A stretch of DNA of 5,354 nt from an uncultured Eubacteriales bacterium (GCA_900551345.1 URVP01000112.1:1-5354); one strand, 5' to 3'. Positions 1 through 5,347 are shown, counted from the stretch's first letter. Translations and numbers: made by a program. Notes: generated by a model from the sequence alone, not told the origin.

Positions 1-108
1 GTTAGTATTAAGCGATATTACTGCAATCTCAGCCGCTGCAAAAAAAGCATTAAGTAAAATCAATACAAGCTGCAAAAGTAATAATTGTATTATTGTACCT
101 ATGTCCAA
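1..108 (-). CDS. CNNM/CorC-family ('haemolysin C-like') transmembrane protein, N-terminal fragment
   Basis: The first 36 codons of a minus-strand gene that runs off the left edge. The peptide starts MDIGTIIQLLL and continues as a hydrophobic helix with AFFAAAEIAVISLN at residues 21-34. That stretch matches the first helix of CNNM (DUF21) proteins, where a small-residue patch followed by E-x-A-x-I/L-S-L is typical. Known family members (CorC, TlyC, B. subtilis MpfA/YhdP) combine a CNNM membrane domain with CBS and CorC_HlyC domains and act in Mg2+/Co2+ export; those later domains lie outside the window. The start is UUG at 108-106. GGAGGG at 121-116 lies 7 nt upstream, an in-frame TAA occurs four codons before the SD-distal side of the start, and no ATG lies between. 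It sits directly downstream of an intrinsic terminator with no visible promoter of its own, so transcription should come from the leader promoter at 269-297. The family call is good; the transported ion is inferred. Confidence 0.78.
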   Translation of the reverse strand, partial: MDIGTIIQLLLLQLVLILLNAFFAAAEIAVISLNTN

Positions 109-115
109 AAAAAAT

Positions 116-121
116 CCCTCC
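116..121 (-). promoter_or_regulatory. Ribosome binding site deciding the UUG start of the CNNM gene
   Basis: GGAGGG on the minus strand, 7 nt before TTG at 108-106. There is no ATG or GTG in this frame between the upstream stop codon and residue 36, so this site settles the start. It lies just downstream of the terminator's U-rich tail. Confidence 0.75.
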
Positions 122-132
122 GATTCTTAATT

Positions 133-184
133 AAAAAGCACAAAAAGACACAGCCTGAGTTAAAAAACACAGACTATGTCTTTT
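133..184 (-). terminator. Intrinsic terminator/attenuator hairpin in the CNNM leader
   Basis: On the minus strand, 184-166 pairs with 161-143: 18 pairs and a single U-U mismatch (169/158) over 19 positions, closing a UUUU loop at 165-162. Two of the pairs are U-G (176/151 and 173/154). The stem begins with an A-run (184-181) and is followed by U-rich sequence (146-142 and 137-133), the classic intrinsic terminator layout. The stop codon of the small leader frame (162-160) is in the loop and 3' arm. The CNNM ribosome binding site begins 12 nt after the second U-run. A promoter would not fit in between, so the hairpin probably acts as an attenuator rather than a plain gene-end terminator. Confidence 0.8.
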
Positions 185-240
185 ATATTCATAAAATAAA
201 TTCGTCGCCCGCCGGCCTCGCCGGTAGTATTATCTTCCAT
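160..240 (-). CDS. 26-aa leader peptide candidate upstream of CNNM gene
   Basis: Short minus-strand frame starting at ATG 240-238, with GGAAGG at 254-249 as ribosome binding site 8 nt upstream and stop TAA at 162-160. The peptide starts MEDNTTGEAGGRR (residues 1-13), continues IYFMNIKD (14-21) and ends VCVF. It lies just downstream of a near-consensus promoter and its 3' end is built into the following terminator: codons 20-26 form the 5' arm and loop. A terminating ribosome would therefore cover the 5' arm and stop the hairpin folding. Codons 6-10 form a GC-rich hairpin and codons 12-13 are tandem CGA, which is often a slow codon. I recognise no homologous protein. A regulatory leader peptide is inferred from position; a small stand-alone protein or an untranslated sRNA are alternatives. 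Confidence 0.55.
   Translation of the reverse strand: MEDNTTGEAGGRRIYFMNIKDIVCVF
212..224 (-). repeat. Short GC-only hairpin within the leader reading frame
   Basis: On the minus strand CCGGC (224-220) pairs with GCCGG (216-212) around a GAG loop. It sits in a GC-rich patch (about 203-224) that contrasts with the very AT-rich surroundings. In the transcript it would form about 14 nt after the leader start codon and could pause the ribosome or polymerase. The pairing is seen directly; the function is inferred. Confidence 0.45.
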
Positions 241-268
241 AATTCAAACCTTCCTTAAATTGCTTATC

Positions 269-297
269 AGTATATCAGAACCATGAAGCTTTGTCAA
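269..297 (-). promoter_or_regulatory. Strong sigma-A type promoter for leader peptide and CNNM gene
   Basis: Minus-strand -35 TTGACA (297-292, full consensus), 17-nt spacer, -10 TATACT (274-269, five of six), preceded by TGA at 277-275, an extended -10 TGn. Transcription would start near 261-263, leaving about 21 nt before the leader ATG at 240. A promoter this good followed by a terminator suggests control by premature termination rather than by initiation. Confidence 0.82.
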
Positions 298-392
298 TAG
301 TTATACGAAAAATAATTATATAATGTTATATATGTAATCAATACGAATAAAATAATATAAAAAATTATTGTTAAAAGGAGGACTTGAAGCGT
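298..392 (+). promoter_or_regulatory. AT-rich upstream region of tspO; promoter not clearly resolved
   Basis: This stretch must hold the plus-strand tspO promoter, since the divergent leader promoter begins at 297. A perfect TATAAT occurs at 319-324 within the palindrome ATTATATAAT (315-324), but no good -35 lies 16-18 nt upstream; TTGTCA at 291-296 is 22 nt away. TGT followed by TATATA (324-332) is an alternative extended -10. The region is so AT-rich that such hexamers are expected by chance. The ribosome binding site AGGAGG at 376-381 is clear. Confidence 0.3.
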
Positions 393-854
393 ATGAATAA
401 ATTTAAAGTATATGCTTTTAATATCTTTATTGCCCTTGCCGTAGGCGGACTTTCTGCGTTTTTAACAGGCGGTGGGTCCGATCTGTATTCTGAAATAGTT
501 CAGCCGCCCCTTTCTCCACCCTCGTGGCTTTTCCCGGTTGTGTGGACATTATTATTTGTGCTTATGGGTATTTCTTCAAGTATTATCTGCCTTTCAACCG
601 GTCCGGCCAAACGAAGTGCTCTTACTGTATACGGTTTGCAGCTTGCAGTAAATTTCTTATGGTCAATAATTTTCTTTAATCTAAGAGCGTTTTATTTCGC
701 ATTTTTCTGGCTGCTGCTGCTTTTGCTGCTTATTATCATTATGATATATAAATTTTACAAAATCAATAAAACAGCAGCATATTTGCAAATACCTTATTTA
801 ATATGGGTAAGCTTTGCAGGATATTTAACATTGGCAATTGCACTGCTTAACTAA
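393..854 (+). CDS. tspO: TspO/MBR family tryptophan-rich sensory protein
   Basis: A 153-aa integral membrane protein with five predicted helices (about residues 6-26, 45-66, 77-96, 99-121, 131-151), the normal TspO/peripheral benzodiazepine receptor size and fold. Family signatures: QPPLSPPSWLFPVVW (37-51) followed by MG (58-59), NFLWS (87-91) in helix 3, and IPYLIWVSFAGYL (133-145) in helix 5. TspO proteins bind tetrapyrroles such as haem and protoporphyrin IX and are linked to porphyrin transport or breakdown and stress responses; the role in anaerobes is unclear. Start choice: an in-frame TTG at 384 is only 2 nt from AGGAGG (376-381), too close, whereas ATG 393 is 11 nt away, so ATG is preferred. 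The gene is alone on the plus strand, divergent from the CNNM leader and convergent with feoB. Helix 4 is unusually leucine-rich (a run of seven). Confidence 0.93.
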   Translation: MNKFKVYAFNIFIALAVGGLSAFLTGGGSDLYSEIVQPPLSPPSWLFPVVWTLLFVLMGISSSIICLSTGPAKRSALTVYGLQLAVNFLWSIIFFNLRAFYFAFFWLLLLLLLIIIMIYKFYKINKTAAYLQIPYLIWVSFAGYLTLAIALLN

Positions 855-907
855 AACCATAATATAGTATTCTTTCTTACAACCAAAATATGATTGTTAT
901 ATAAATT

Positions 908-946
908 CACCCCCCTTGTACTCATTTTTTTGAGATCAGGGGGGTG
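908..946. terminator. Hairpin between convergent tspO and feoB, probable bidirectional terminator
   Basis: CACCCCCC (908-915) pairs with GGGGGGTG (939-946), extended by T916-A938. An inner stem CTCA/TGAG (921-924 and 931-934) caps with a T6 loop. The position, between two convergent gene ends 114 nt apart, suits a shared terminator. Neither flank has a proper U-run: CTATTTATAC follows on the plus strand and AATTTATATAAC on the minus strand. Termination efficiency is therefore uncertain, but the hairpin itself is clear. Confidence 0.6.
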
Positions 947-968
947 CTATTTATACTAAGTTAAATTA

Positions 969-2975
969 TTAATAAAATCCAATCAATCTACCCACCGTAT
1001 AAACAATCATGGCAACTACCCATGCAACACCGGTTTGAAAAATCATTGCTAAAACTGCCTGACGAACAGACCCCAACTCTCGGCGGATTGCCGCCATTGC
1101 TGCAACACATGGCATATACAAAAGAGTAAATGTTAAAAATGAAAAAGCTTTTAAAGGTGTAAAAAGCTGAACAAGTTCTTGTGCTTGTACTCCCAAAACG
1201 GCGAATGTACTAACAACAGCTTCTTTCGCAGTAAGACCGGTAAGAAGCGCTGTTGCTGCGCGCCAGTCATTAAACCCAAGAGGTGCAAAGATTGGGGCAA
1301 TAAACCGTCCTATAAGGGCAAGAATACTGTCTGCACTGTCCGTAACCATATTAAAATGTATATCAAGGCTTTGCAGAACCCATATTGCAATAGTTGCAAC
1401 AAAGATAATGGTAAAAGCTCTTTGCAGAAAATCCTTCGCCTTGTCCCACATAAGAAGGGTAATGCTCTTTGCTGACGGAAGACGGTATGCCGGAAGTTCC
1501 ATAACAAAAGGAACAGGTTCTCCTTTGTAAACCGTGCTTTTAAGTAAAAGGCCGCATAATATAGCGACCAAAATACCCATGAGATAAAGAACAATCATAA
1601 CAAGCGCCCGGTATTTTTCAAAAAACACCGCTGTAAACAATGCATATATAGGTAATTTGGCACTGCAAGACATAAACGGAGTGAGCAAAATCGTCATTTT
1701 TCTGTCATGTTCACCCGAAAGAGTTCTCGTTGCCATTATTGCAGGCACGCTACATCCGAAGCCTATCAGCATAGGGACAAACGAACGACCCGAAAGTCCT
1801 ATTTTTCTAAGAGCCTTATCCATAACAAATGCCACTCGTGCCATATATCCGCTATCTTCAAGAATTGAAAGGAAGAAAAACAGCACTACAATAATAGGAA
1901 GGAATGACAAAACACTTCCAACACCGGCATAAATACCGTCAATAATCAAAGAATGCATCCAATCACTGATACCCCACGAAGTAAGTGCATTTGAAGAAAA
2001 CTGTGTAAATATCTCAATCCCCTTTTCGAGCAAATCGCTCAAAAAAGCACCTATCACACCAAAAGTCAGCCAAAAAACTGTAAGCATTATACCTAGAAAA
2101 ATCGGAATCGCCCATATACGATGAGTAAGCACGCTGTCAATTTTTAAAGAACGAATATGTTCCCGACTTTCAGTAACACGCTTTACTACCGTCTTTTTAC
2201 AAAGTCCTTCTATGTAGTCATATCGCATATCGGCAAGCGCTGCCTCTCTATCTGTACCGAGAGCCTTTTCCATATCATCGGTTACATGCCCAATAATATC
2301 AATCTGATTTTCAGAGAGGTCAAGAGTTTTCATCATAGGCTGGTCACCCTCAACCAGCTTTGTGGCAGCAAAGCGTACGGGAATATCAGCAGCCGCTGCA
2401 TTATCTTCTATGAGATTTCCTATAGAATGTATGGCTTTGTGAACCTGACCCGAACAAAAATCATGTATTCCCGGACGAGTCTTATCCTGTGCAGTTTTTA
2501 AGGCACGCTCCACAAGTTCGCTTATTCCAGATTTTTTACTTGCAGAAATAGGGACTACCGGAATTTGCAGCTGCTTCTCTATCTCTTTTACATTTATGTA
2601 GTTACCGTTTGCCTCAACCTCGTCCATCATATTAAATGCAAGAATCATAGGCATATTAAGGTCAATCAGCTGCAATGTCAGGTATAAATTTCTTTCTATA
2701 TTGGTAGCGTCAAGAATGTTAATTATCGCATCAGGCTTTTCGTTAAGCAAAAAGTCTCTGGTTACTACCTCTTCCGATGTGTAAGGAGCAAGAGAATATA
2801 TACCCGGCAAATCCACTACCGATGCTTCGGGATGATTTTTTATAATACCAACCTTTTTTTCAACCGTAACGCCCGGAAAATTGCCTACATGCTGATTGCT
2901 GCCGGTAAGCTGATTAAAAAGAGTCGTTTTGCCGCAGTTTTGATTTCCGATAAGAGCAAAAGTTATATTTTTCAT
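969..2975 (-). CDS. feoB: Ferrous iron transport protein B
   Basis: A 668-aa inner-membrane Fe2+ importer with an N-terminal GTPase. G-domain motifs are complete: G1 GNQNCGKT (10-17), G2 Thr37 in the NFPGVTVEK segment, G3 DLPG (55-58), G4 NMMD (115-118), G5 SAS (144-146). A helical GDI-like region spans about 170-275 and the membrane domain about 285-668. Core motifs are LEDSGYMAR (372-380), GCSVPAIMATR (407-417), CSAKLPIYA (437-445), GLTAKEAVVST (580-590) and the second gate motif YMPCVAAMAAIRRE (620-633), keeping Cys408, Cys437 and Cys623. It is shorter than E. coli FeoB (773 aa) but usual for Gram-positive members. The ATG at 2975-2973 overlaps the feoA TGA by 4 nt (ATGA), pointing to translational coupling. 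No feoC is present downstream. The protein looks intact. Confidence 0.97.
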   Translation of the reverse strand: MKNITFALIGNQNCGKTTLFNQLTGSNQHVGNFPGVTVEKKVGIIKNHPEASVVDLPGIYSLAPYTSEEVVTRDFLLNEKPDAIINILDATNIERNLYLTLQLIDLNMPMILAFNMMDEVEANGNYINVKEIEKQLQIPVVPISASKKSGISELVERALKTAQDKTRPGIHDFCSGQVHKAIHSIGNLIEDNAAAADIPVRFAATKLVEGDQPMMKTLDLSENQIDIIGHVTDDMEKALGTDREAALADMRYDYIEGLCKKTVVKRVTESREHIRSLKIDSVLTHRIWAIPIFLGIMLTVFWLTFGVIGAFLSDLLEKGIEIFTQFSSNALTSWGISDWMHSLIIDGIYAGVGSVLSFLPIIVVLFFFLSILEDSGYMARVAFVMDKALRKIGLSGRSFVPMLIGFGCSVPAIMATRTLSGEHDRKMTILLTPFMSCSAKLPIYALFTAVFFEKYRALVMIVLYLMGILVAILCGLLLKSTVYKGEPVPFVMELPAYRLPSAKSITLLMWDKAKDFLQRAFTIIFVATIAIWVLQSLDIHFNMVTDSADSILALIGRFIAPIFAPLGFNDWRAATALLTGLTAKEAVVSTFAVLGVQAQELVQLFTPLKAFSFLTFTLLYMPCVAAMAAIRRELGSVRQAVLAMIFQTGVAWVVAMIVYTVGRLIGFY

Positions 2976-3205
2976 GCATCGATCTCCTCAATCTCAATTT
3001 TCTGAGCATCATCACGGCGTAATGTCAGTTCATATCCTCGCAGGTTAATTTCAATAGGATCTCCCAGAGGTGCCACTTTACGCACCATAACAATCGTTTT
3101 GGGAGTAATGCCCATATCAAGAAGTCTTCTGCGAAGTGCACCTTCGCCTCCCACGGTAATCACTATTCCTTTTTTGCCTATTTCAAGCTCACTTAAGTTT
3201 TTCAA
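2972..3205 (-). CDS. feoA: Ferrous iron transport protein A
   Basis: A 77-aa cytoplasmic SH3-like protein that partners FeoB and is needed for Fe2+ uptake. Family features: the opening LSELEIGKKG (4-13), RRRLLDMGITPKT (25-37), and the C-terminal VAPLGDPIEINLRGYELTLR (44-63). The start is UUG at 3205-3203. AGAGGAG (3220-3214) lies 8 nt upstream, FeoA homologues begin at this point, and the next in-frame Met (residue 31) would remove the conserved N-terminal strands. The stop overlaps the feoB start. The heparinase-like gene ends 23 nt upstream and a promoter for feoAB is embedded in its 3' end. No recognisable Fur or DtxR box was found, so the iron control expected for this system is not visible here. 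Confidence 0.95.
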   Translation of the reverse strand: MKNLSELEIGKKGIVITVGGEGALRRRLLDMGITPKTIVMVRKVAPLGDPIEINLRGYELTLRRDDAQKIEIEEIDA

Positions 3206-3213
3206 TTTATTTT

Positions 3214-3220
3214 CTCCTCT
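3214..3220 (-). promoter_or_regulatory. Ribosome binding site deciding the UUG start of feoA
   Basis: AGAGGAG on the minus strand, 8 nt before TTG at 3205-3203. No ATG lies within the conserved N-terminus, so this site fixes the start. It partly overlaps the palindrome CTTTATAAAG (3219-3228). Confidence 0.75.
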
Positions 3221-3228
3221 TTATAAAG

Positions 3229-5211
3229 CTAAATATAAATTTCATTGTTTACGGTGTCAGAATAAAGCAGCTTACCCTTGTATTTAAGATAAAAGCCATT
3301 AATAACTCCCGCATTTATAAGTTCGCCATCTTGTTCTTTTATATAAGTTATAAATGCATTGGTTTTTACATCACCATATTCAAAATGAGGGCTGTTAAAC
3401 ATATCAACCTTATCAATACCGTAATTAATCAGCAATTTTTCCGTAACTGCATCTCTATCAATTAATATTTCAAGAATATCTCCGGTTCTTTTTTTCGTGA
3501 TACGCAGCCTTTCATCAAAGATAAAACCACGAACGAATTTTTGCTTTCTGTTTTCTGATTTCGCCTTTATGCTTATGTATTTGCGCTGTTTGGTAACGCC
3601 GTTTTCTTCGTACATTCCTTGTTTTTCTTCAAGTTTAAAATCAAAAGGTGCAATATGCATAACTTTGACACGGACATTGCGGTTTTCAATGTATTGTTCA
3701 TCACCGCTGCCAATAAGATGACCTGCATAGTGCAGCAAGGATTCAAATTCTCCCTCTCTTTCTGCATATACATCATCTATTATAAAAATCGCATCTTTAA
3801 GCATAACAAAGTGTCTGAAATTCTTTTGCAGTATACTCATATACGGCAAGGTACAGTCAGCAAGAATGTATTTAAACCCTTTTTTATCTATACTGCTCTC
3901 TATGCTTCCCATACCGTGGATTCCTCCGCCGTACATTCCGTCCTCACGAACACCTTGACCGTTAAAAAGAATAACATTATGTGCATCGGGAGCACAAAAA
4001 TAAGGCAGATACTCCTCCTTAGAATAAGTGCAAGTCCCGCTGTCAACAACTATTTCGGTATTCCTATATGTAATCATATAATTTCCCGTATCACGGTGGT
4101 TGTGACACCCCGTTTCGCCCGTTTTAACAGGCATAAAAATATCATTTTCTCTATATACTGCAATGCCGCTGTTTTTAAATATCGATAAGGGCTTTTGCTC
4201 AATAGGTTCAGGCATTTCCGTTAAATTTTCAAAATGTATAAAGTCCAGCCCGTTTACACTGTTATGCTTAAAATGTACATATGCGGTTACCATATCACCT
4301 CGCTGATACAGATTTGCAAGGTAAAGAAAAATAAGTCTGTTACTGTTAGCCGAATGTGTATCGCTGATTTTTGCAAAGCTTAATTCTCCATCATTATTTA
4401 CATCATGGACAAGACTTAATATATAATCACAAGTCTTATTGAGAGGGACCACATCAATAAGTTCTCTGCTTCCGGTTTTTCTACGGTAAAGTTCCTCAAA
4501 AATCGTAAAGTTACAAAGACCATACAGCATATATCCCGCAAATTCAATATAATCCCCGTCATTACCAAAATTACGGTGCTTATTGTAAAAAGTATCTCCT
4601 TTATAGGTAAGCCATTGTTTAAATCCATCTACTATATCTGCAAGGTATTTCTCTTTTTCTTTAAGGCTGTCACCTGCCATAAGAAGTGCAATACCTGCAC
4701 CGCCTACACATACCGACCACCAATTGTGACCCATGGTGTCCAAACAATGTCTTTTTGTTTCAATATTTATCCATTCATTATATATGGGGATAATACCTTT
4801 TTCGCATATGCTTTTTTCGATAAACGCACACTCATCATTCGTAAAAAGGTCTTTGGATATGTAATATGATATGCTTAGAGTTGAGCAAATATCGCCCGTA
4901 AGTAGATCGGTATCCCAACCGTTGCCTTTTCCTTGACTGACCCACTCGGGATAACTGCTCATTTTAAGTATTGCTTGTTTCAAGAGTTCGTCGTTACGGG
5001 CATCTCCGGTTATCAATCTCAAACTGGCAATTTTAAGAATAGTATATCCGGCACCGTAAAATCCATGTGCATATTTTCCCTCAACAACGATGCTTTTAAG
5101 CAGCTCATCAAAATTCAGCTTATCGGCTTCTGTCTTAATTTCGTTTATATAATCTGCAAACACCTTGTTGCTTATGTATTGTTTACGCAATTTGCCTGCA
5201 TTTATAAGCAT
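3229..5211 (-). CDS. Heparinase II/III-family protein, probable cytoplasmic polysaccharide/oligosaccharide lyase
   Basis: Residues are numbered from the upstream ATG at 5217 (662 aa); the preferred start gives 660 aa. The layout fits heparinase II/III-like lyases: an N-terminal alpha/alpha-toroid of about 1-335, then a beta-sandwich region. Family signatures: MGHNWWSV (162-169), GDYIEFAGYMLYG (221-233) with candidate catalytic tyrosines Y223/Y229, CHNHRDTGNYMI (371-382), VVDSGT (390-395) and APDAHNVILFNG (409-420). H372/H374, D392 and H413 resemble the catalytic and metal-binding positions of heparinase II, judged by pattern, not alignment. Such enzymes cleave uronic-acid polymers by beta-elimination; the substrate here cannot be told. 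There is no signal peptide or lipobox, so it probably acts on imported oligosaccharides. Start: GGGGGTG (5225-5219) is 7 nt from ATG 5211 but only 1 nt from ATG 5217, so 5211 is preferred. It lies 23 nt upstream of feoA and is divergent from a gene starting at 5348. Confidence 0.85.
   Translation of the reverse strand: MLINAGKLRKQYISNKVFADYINEIKTEADKLNFDELLKSIVVEGKYAHGFYGAGYTILKIASLRLITGDARNDELLKQAILKMSSYPEWVSQGKGNGWDTDLLTGDICSTLSISYYISKDLFTNDECAFIEKSICEKGIIPIYNEWINIETKRHCLDTMGHNWWSVCVGGAGIALLMAGDSLKEKEKYLADIVDGFKQWLTYKGDTFYNKHRNFGNDGDYIEFAGYMLYGLCNFTIFEELYRRKTGSRELIDVVPLNKTCDYILSLVHDVNNDGELSFAKISDTHSANSNRLIFLYLANLYQRGDMVTAYVHFKHNSVNGLDFIHFENLTEMPEPIEQKPLSIFKNSGIAVYRENDIFMPVKTGETGCHNHRDTGNYMITYRNTEIVVDSGTCTYSKEEYLPYFCAPDAHNVILFNGQGVREDGMYGGGIHGMGSIESSIDKKGFKYILADCTLPYMSILQKNFRHFVMLKDAIFIIDDVYAEREGEFESLLHYAGHLIGSGDEQYIENRNVRVKVMHIAPFDFKLEEKQGMYEENGVTKQRKYISIKAKSENRKQKFVRGFIFDERLRITKKRTGDILEILIDRDAVTEKLLINYGIDKVDMFNSPHFEYGDVKTNAFITYIKEQDGELINAGVINGFYLKYKGKLLYSDTVNNEIYI
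3232..3260 (-). promoter_or_regulatory. Candidate feoAB promoter within the 3' end of the heparinase-like gene
   Basis: Minus-strand -35 CTGACA (3260-3255, five of six), 17-nt spacer, -10 TATATT (3237-3232, five of six). Transcription would start near 3224-3225, about 20 nt before the feoA UUG and just before its ribosome binding site. The perfect 10-bp palindrome CTTTATAAAG (3219-3228) covers the predicted start and could be an operator, although it is AT-rich and short. The whole promoter lies in the last codons of the upstream gene, so feoAB could be expressed both alone and by readthrough. Confidence 0.55.
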
Positions 5212-5240
5212 ATACATACACCCCCATTTTAATCATGGTA

Positions 5241-5269
5241 ATTATACACCCAATATTGAAAAAAAACAA
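5241..5269 (-). promoter_or_regulatory. Promoter of the heparinase-like gene
   Basis: Minus-strand -35 TTGTTT (5269-5264, weak: TTG conserved), 17-nt spacer containing an eight-T run and the palindrome CAATATTG (5251-5258), and a perfect -10 TATAAT (5246-5241). Transcription would start near 5234, about 22 nt before ATG 5211. The weak -35 fits a promoter that needs an activator or is held by an operator. Confidence 0.6.
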
Positions 5270-5281
5270 TACAATTTTCAA
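5256..5281. repeat. Inverted repeat in the heparinase promoter spacer
   Basis: TTGAAAA (5256-5262) and TTTTCAA (5275-5281) are perfect inverted 7-mers separated by 12 nt, flanking the minus-strand -35 element. A regulator dimer bound here would cover that promoter. In DNA this AT-rich, such repeats also arise by chance. Confidence 0.35.
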
Positions 5282-5300
5282 AAAGGATTGACTATTGTTT
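5264..5300. repeat. Inverted repeat joining the two divergent promoters, possible operator
   Basis: AAACAATA (5264-5271) and TATTGTTT (5293-5300) are perfect inverted 8-mers separated by 21 nt. One arm overlaps the minus-strand -35 (5264-5269). The other begins at the last base of the plus-strand -35 (5288-5293) and runs into its spacer. The centre, 5282, lies midway between the promoters. The symmetry suggests one regulator could control both genes; the role is inferred. Confidence 0.4.
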
Positions 5301-5316
5301 AAAATAAAGATATAAT
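5288..5316 (+). promoter_or_regulatory. Near-perfect sigma-A promoter for the divergent gene at the right edge
   Basis: -35 TTGACT (5288-5293, five of six), exactly 17-nt spacer, -10 TATAAT (5311-5316, full consensus). Transcription would start near 5323, giving a leader of about 25 nt that includes AGGGGTGA (5333-5340) as ribosome binding site. It drives the truncated gene starting at 5348. Confidence 0.82.
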
Positions 5317-5347
5317 TTCTATAACATTTTTTAGGGGTGAATAAAGG

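Noticed and set aside
120..262. Known metal riboswitch (M-box, yybP-ykoY or NiCo) in the CNNM leader.
   Set aside because: The leader is only about 150 nt, I see none of the conserved core sequences of those classes, and much of it is taken up by the small frame and terminator. A covariance search could still overturn this.
291..324. tspO promoter made of TTGTCA (291-296) and TATAAT (319-324).
   Set aside because: The 22-nt spacer is too long for a sigma-A promoter, and TTGTCA is the reverse face of the divergent -35.
384..392. In-frame TTG at 384 as the tspO start, giving three extra residues.
   Set aside because: It lies only 2 nt from AGGAGG (376-381); the ATG at 393 has a workable 11-nt spacing and matches TspO N-terminal lengths.
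3206..3260. Fur box or DtxR/MntR-type operator upstream of feoA.
   Set aside because: No match to the GATAATGATTATC-type or TTAGG-type dyads; only the short AT-rich palindrome CTTTATAAAG is present.
3619..4188. A 189-codon plus-strand open frame opposite the heparinase-like gene.
   Set aside because: It is antisense to a well-supported lyase gene, has no family motif and no convincing ribosome binding site, so it is a shadow frame. The same applies to other open frames opposite feoB and the lyase gene.
5183..5236. A 17-codon minus-strand frame overlapping the start of the heparinase-like gene.
   Set aside because: Its ATG at 5236 is at or before the predicted transcription start and has no ribosome binding site; an internal ATG at 5227 also lacks one.
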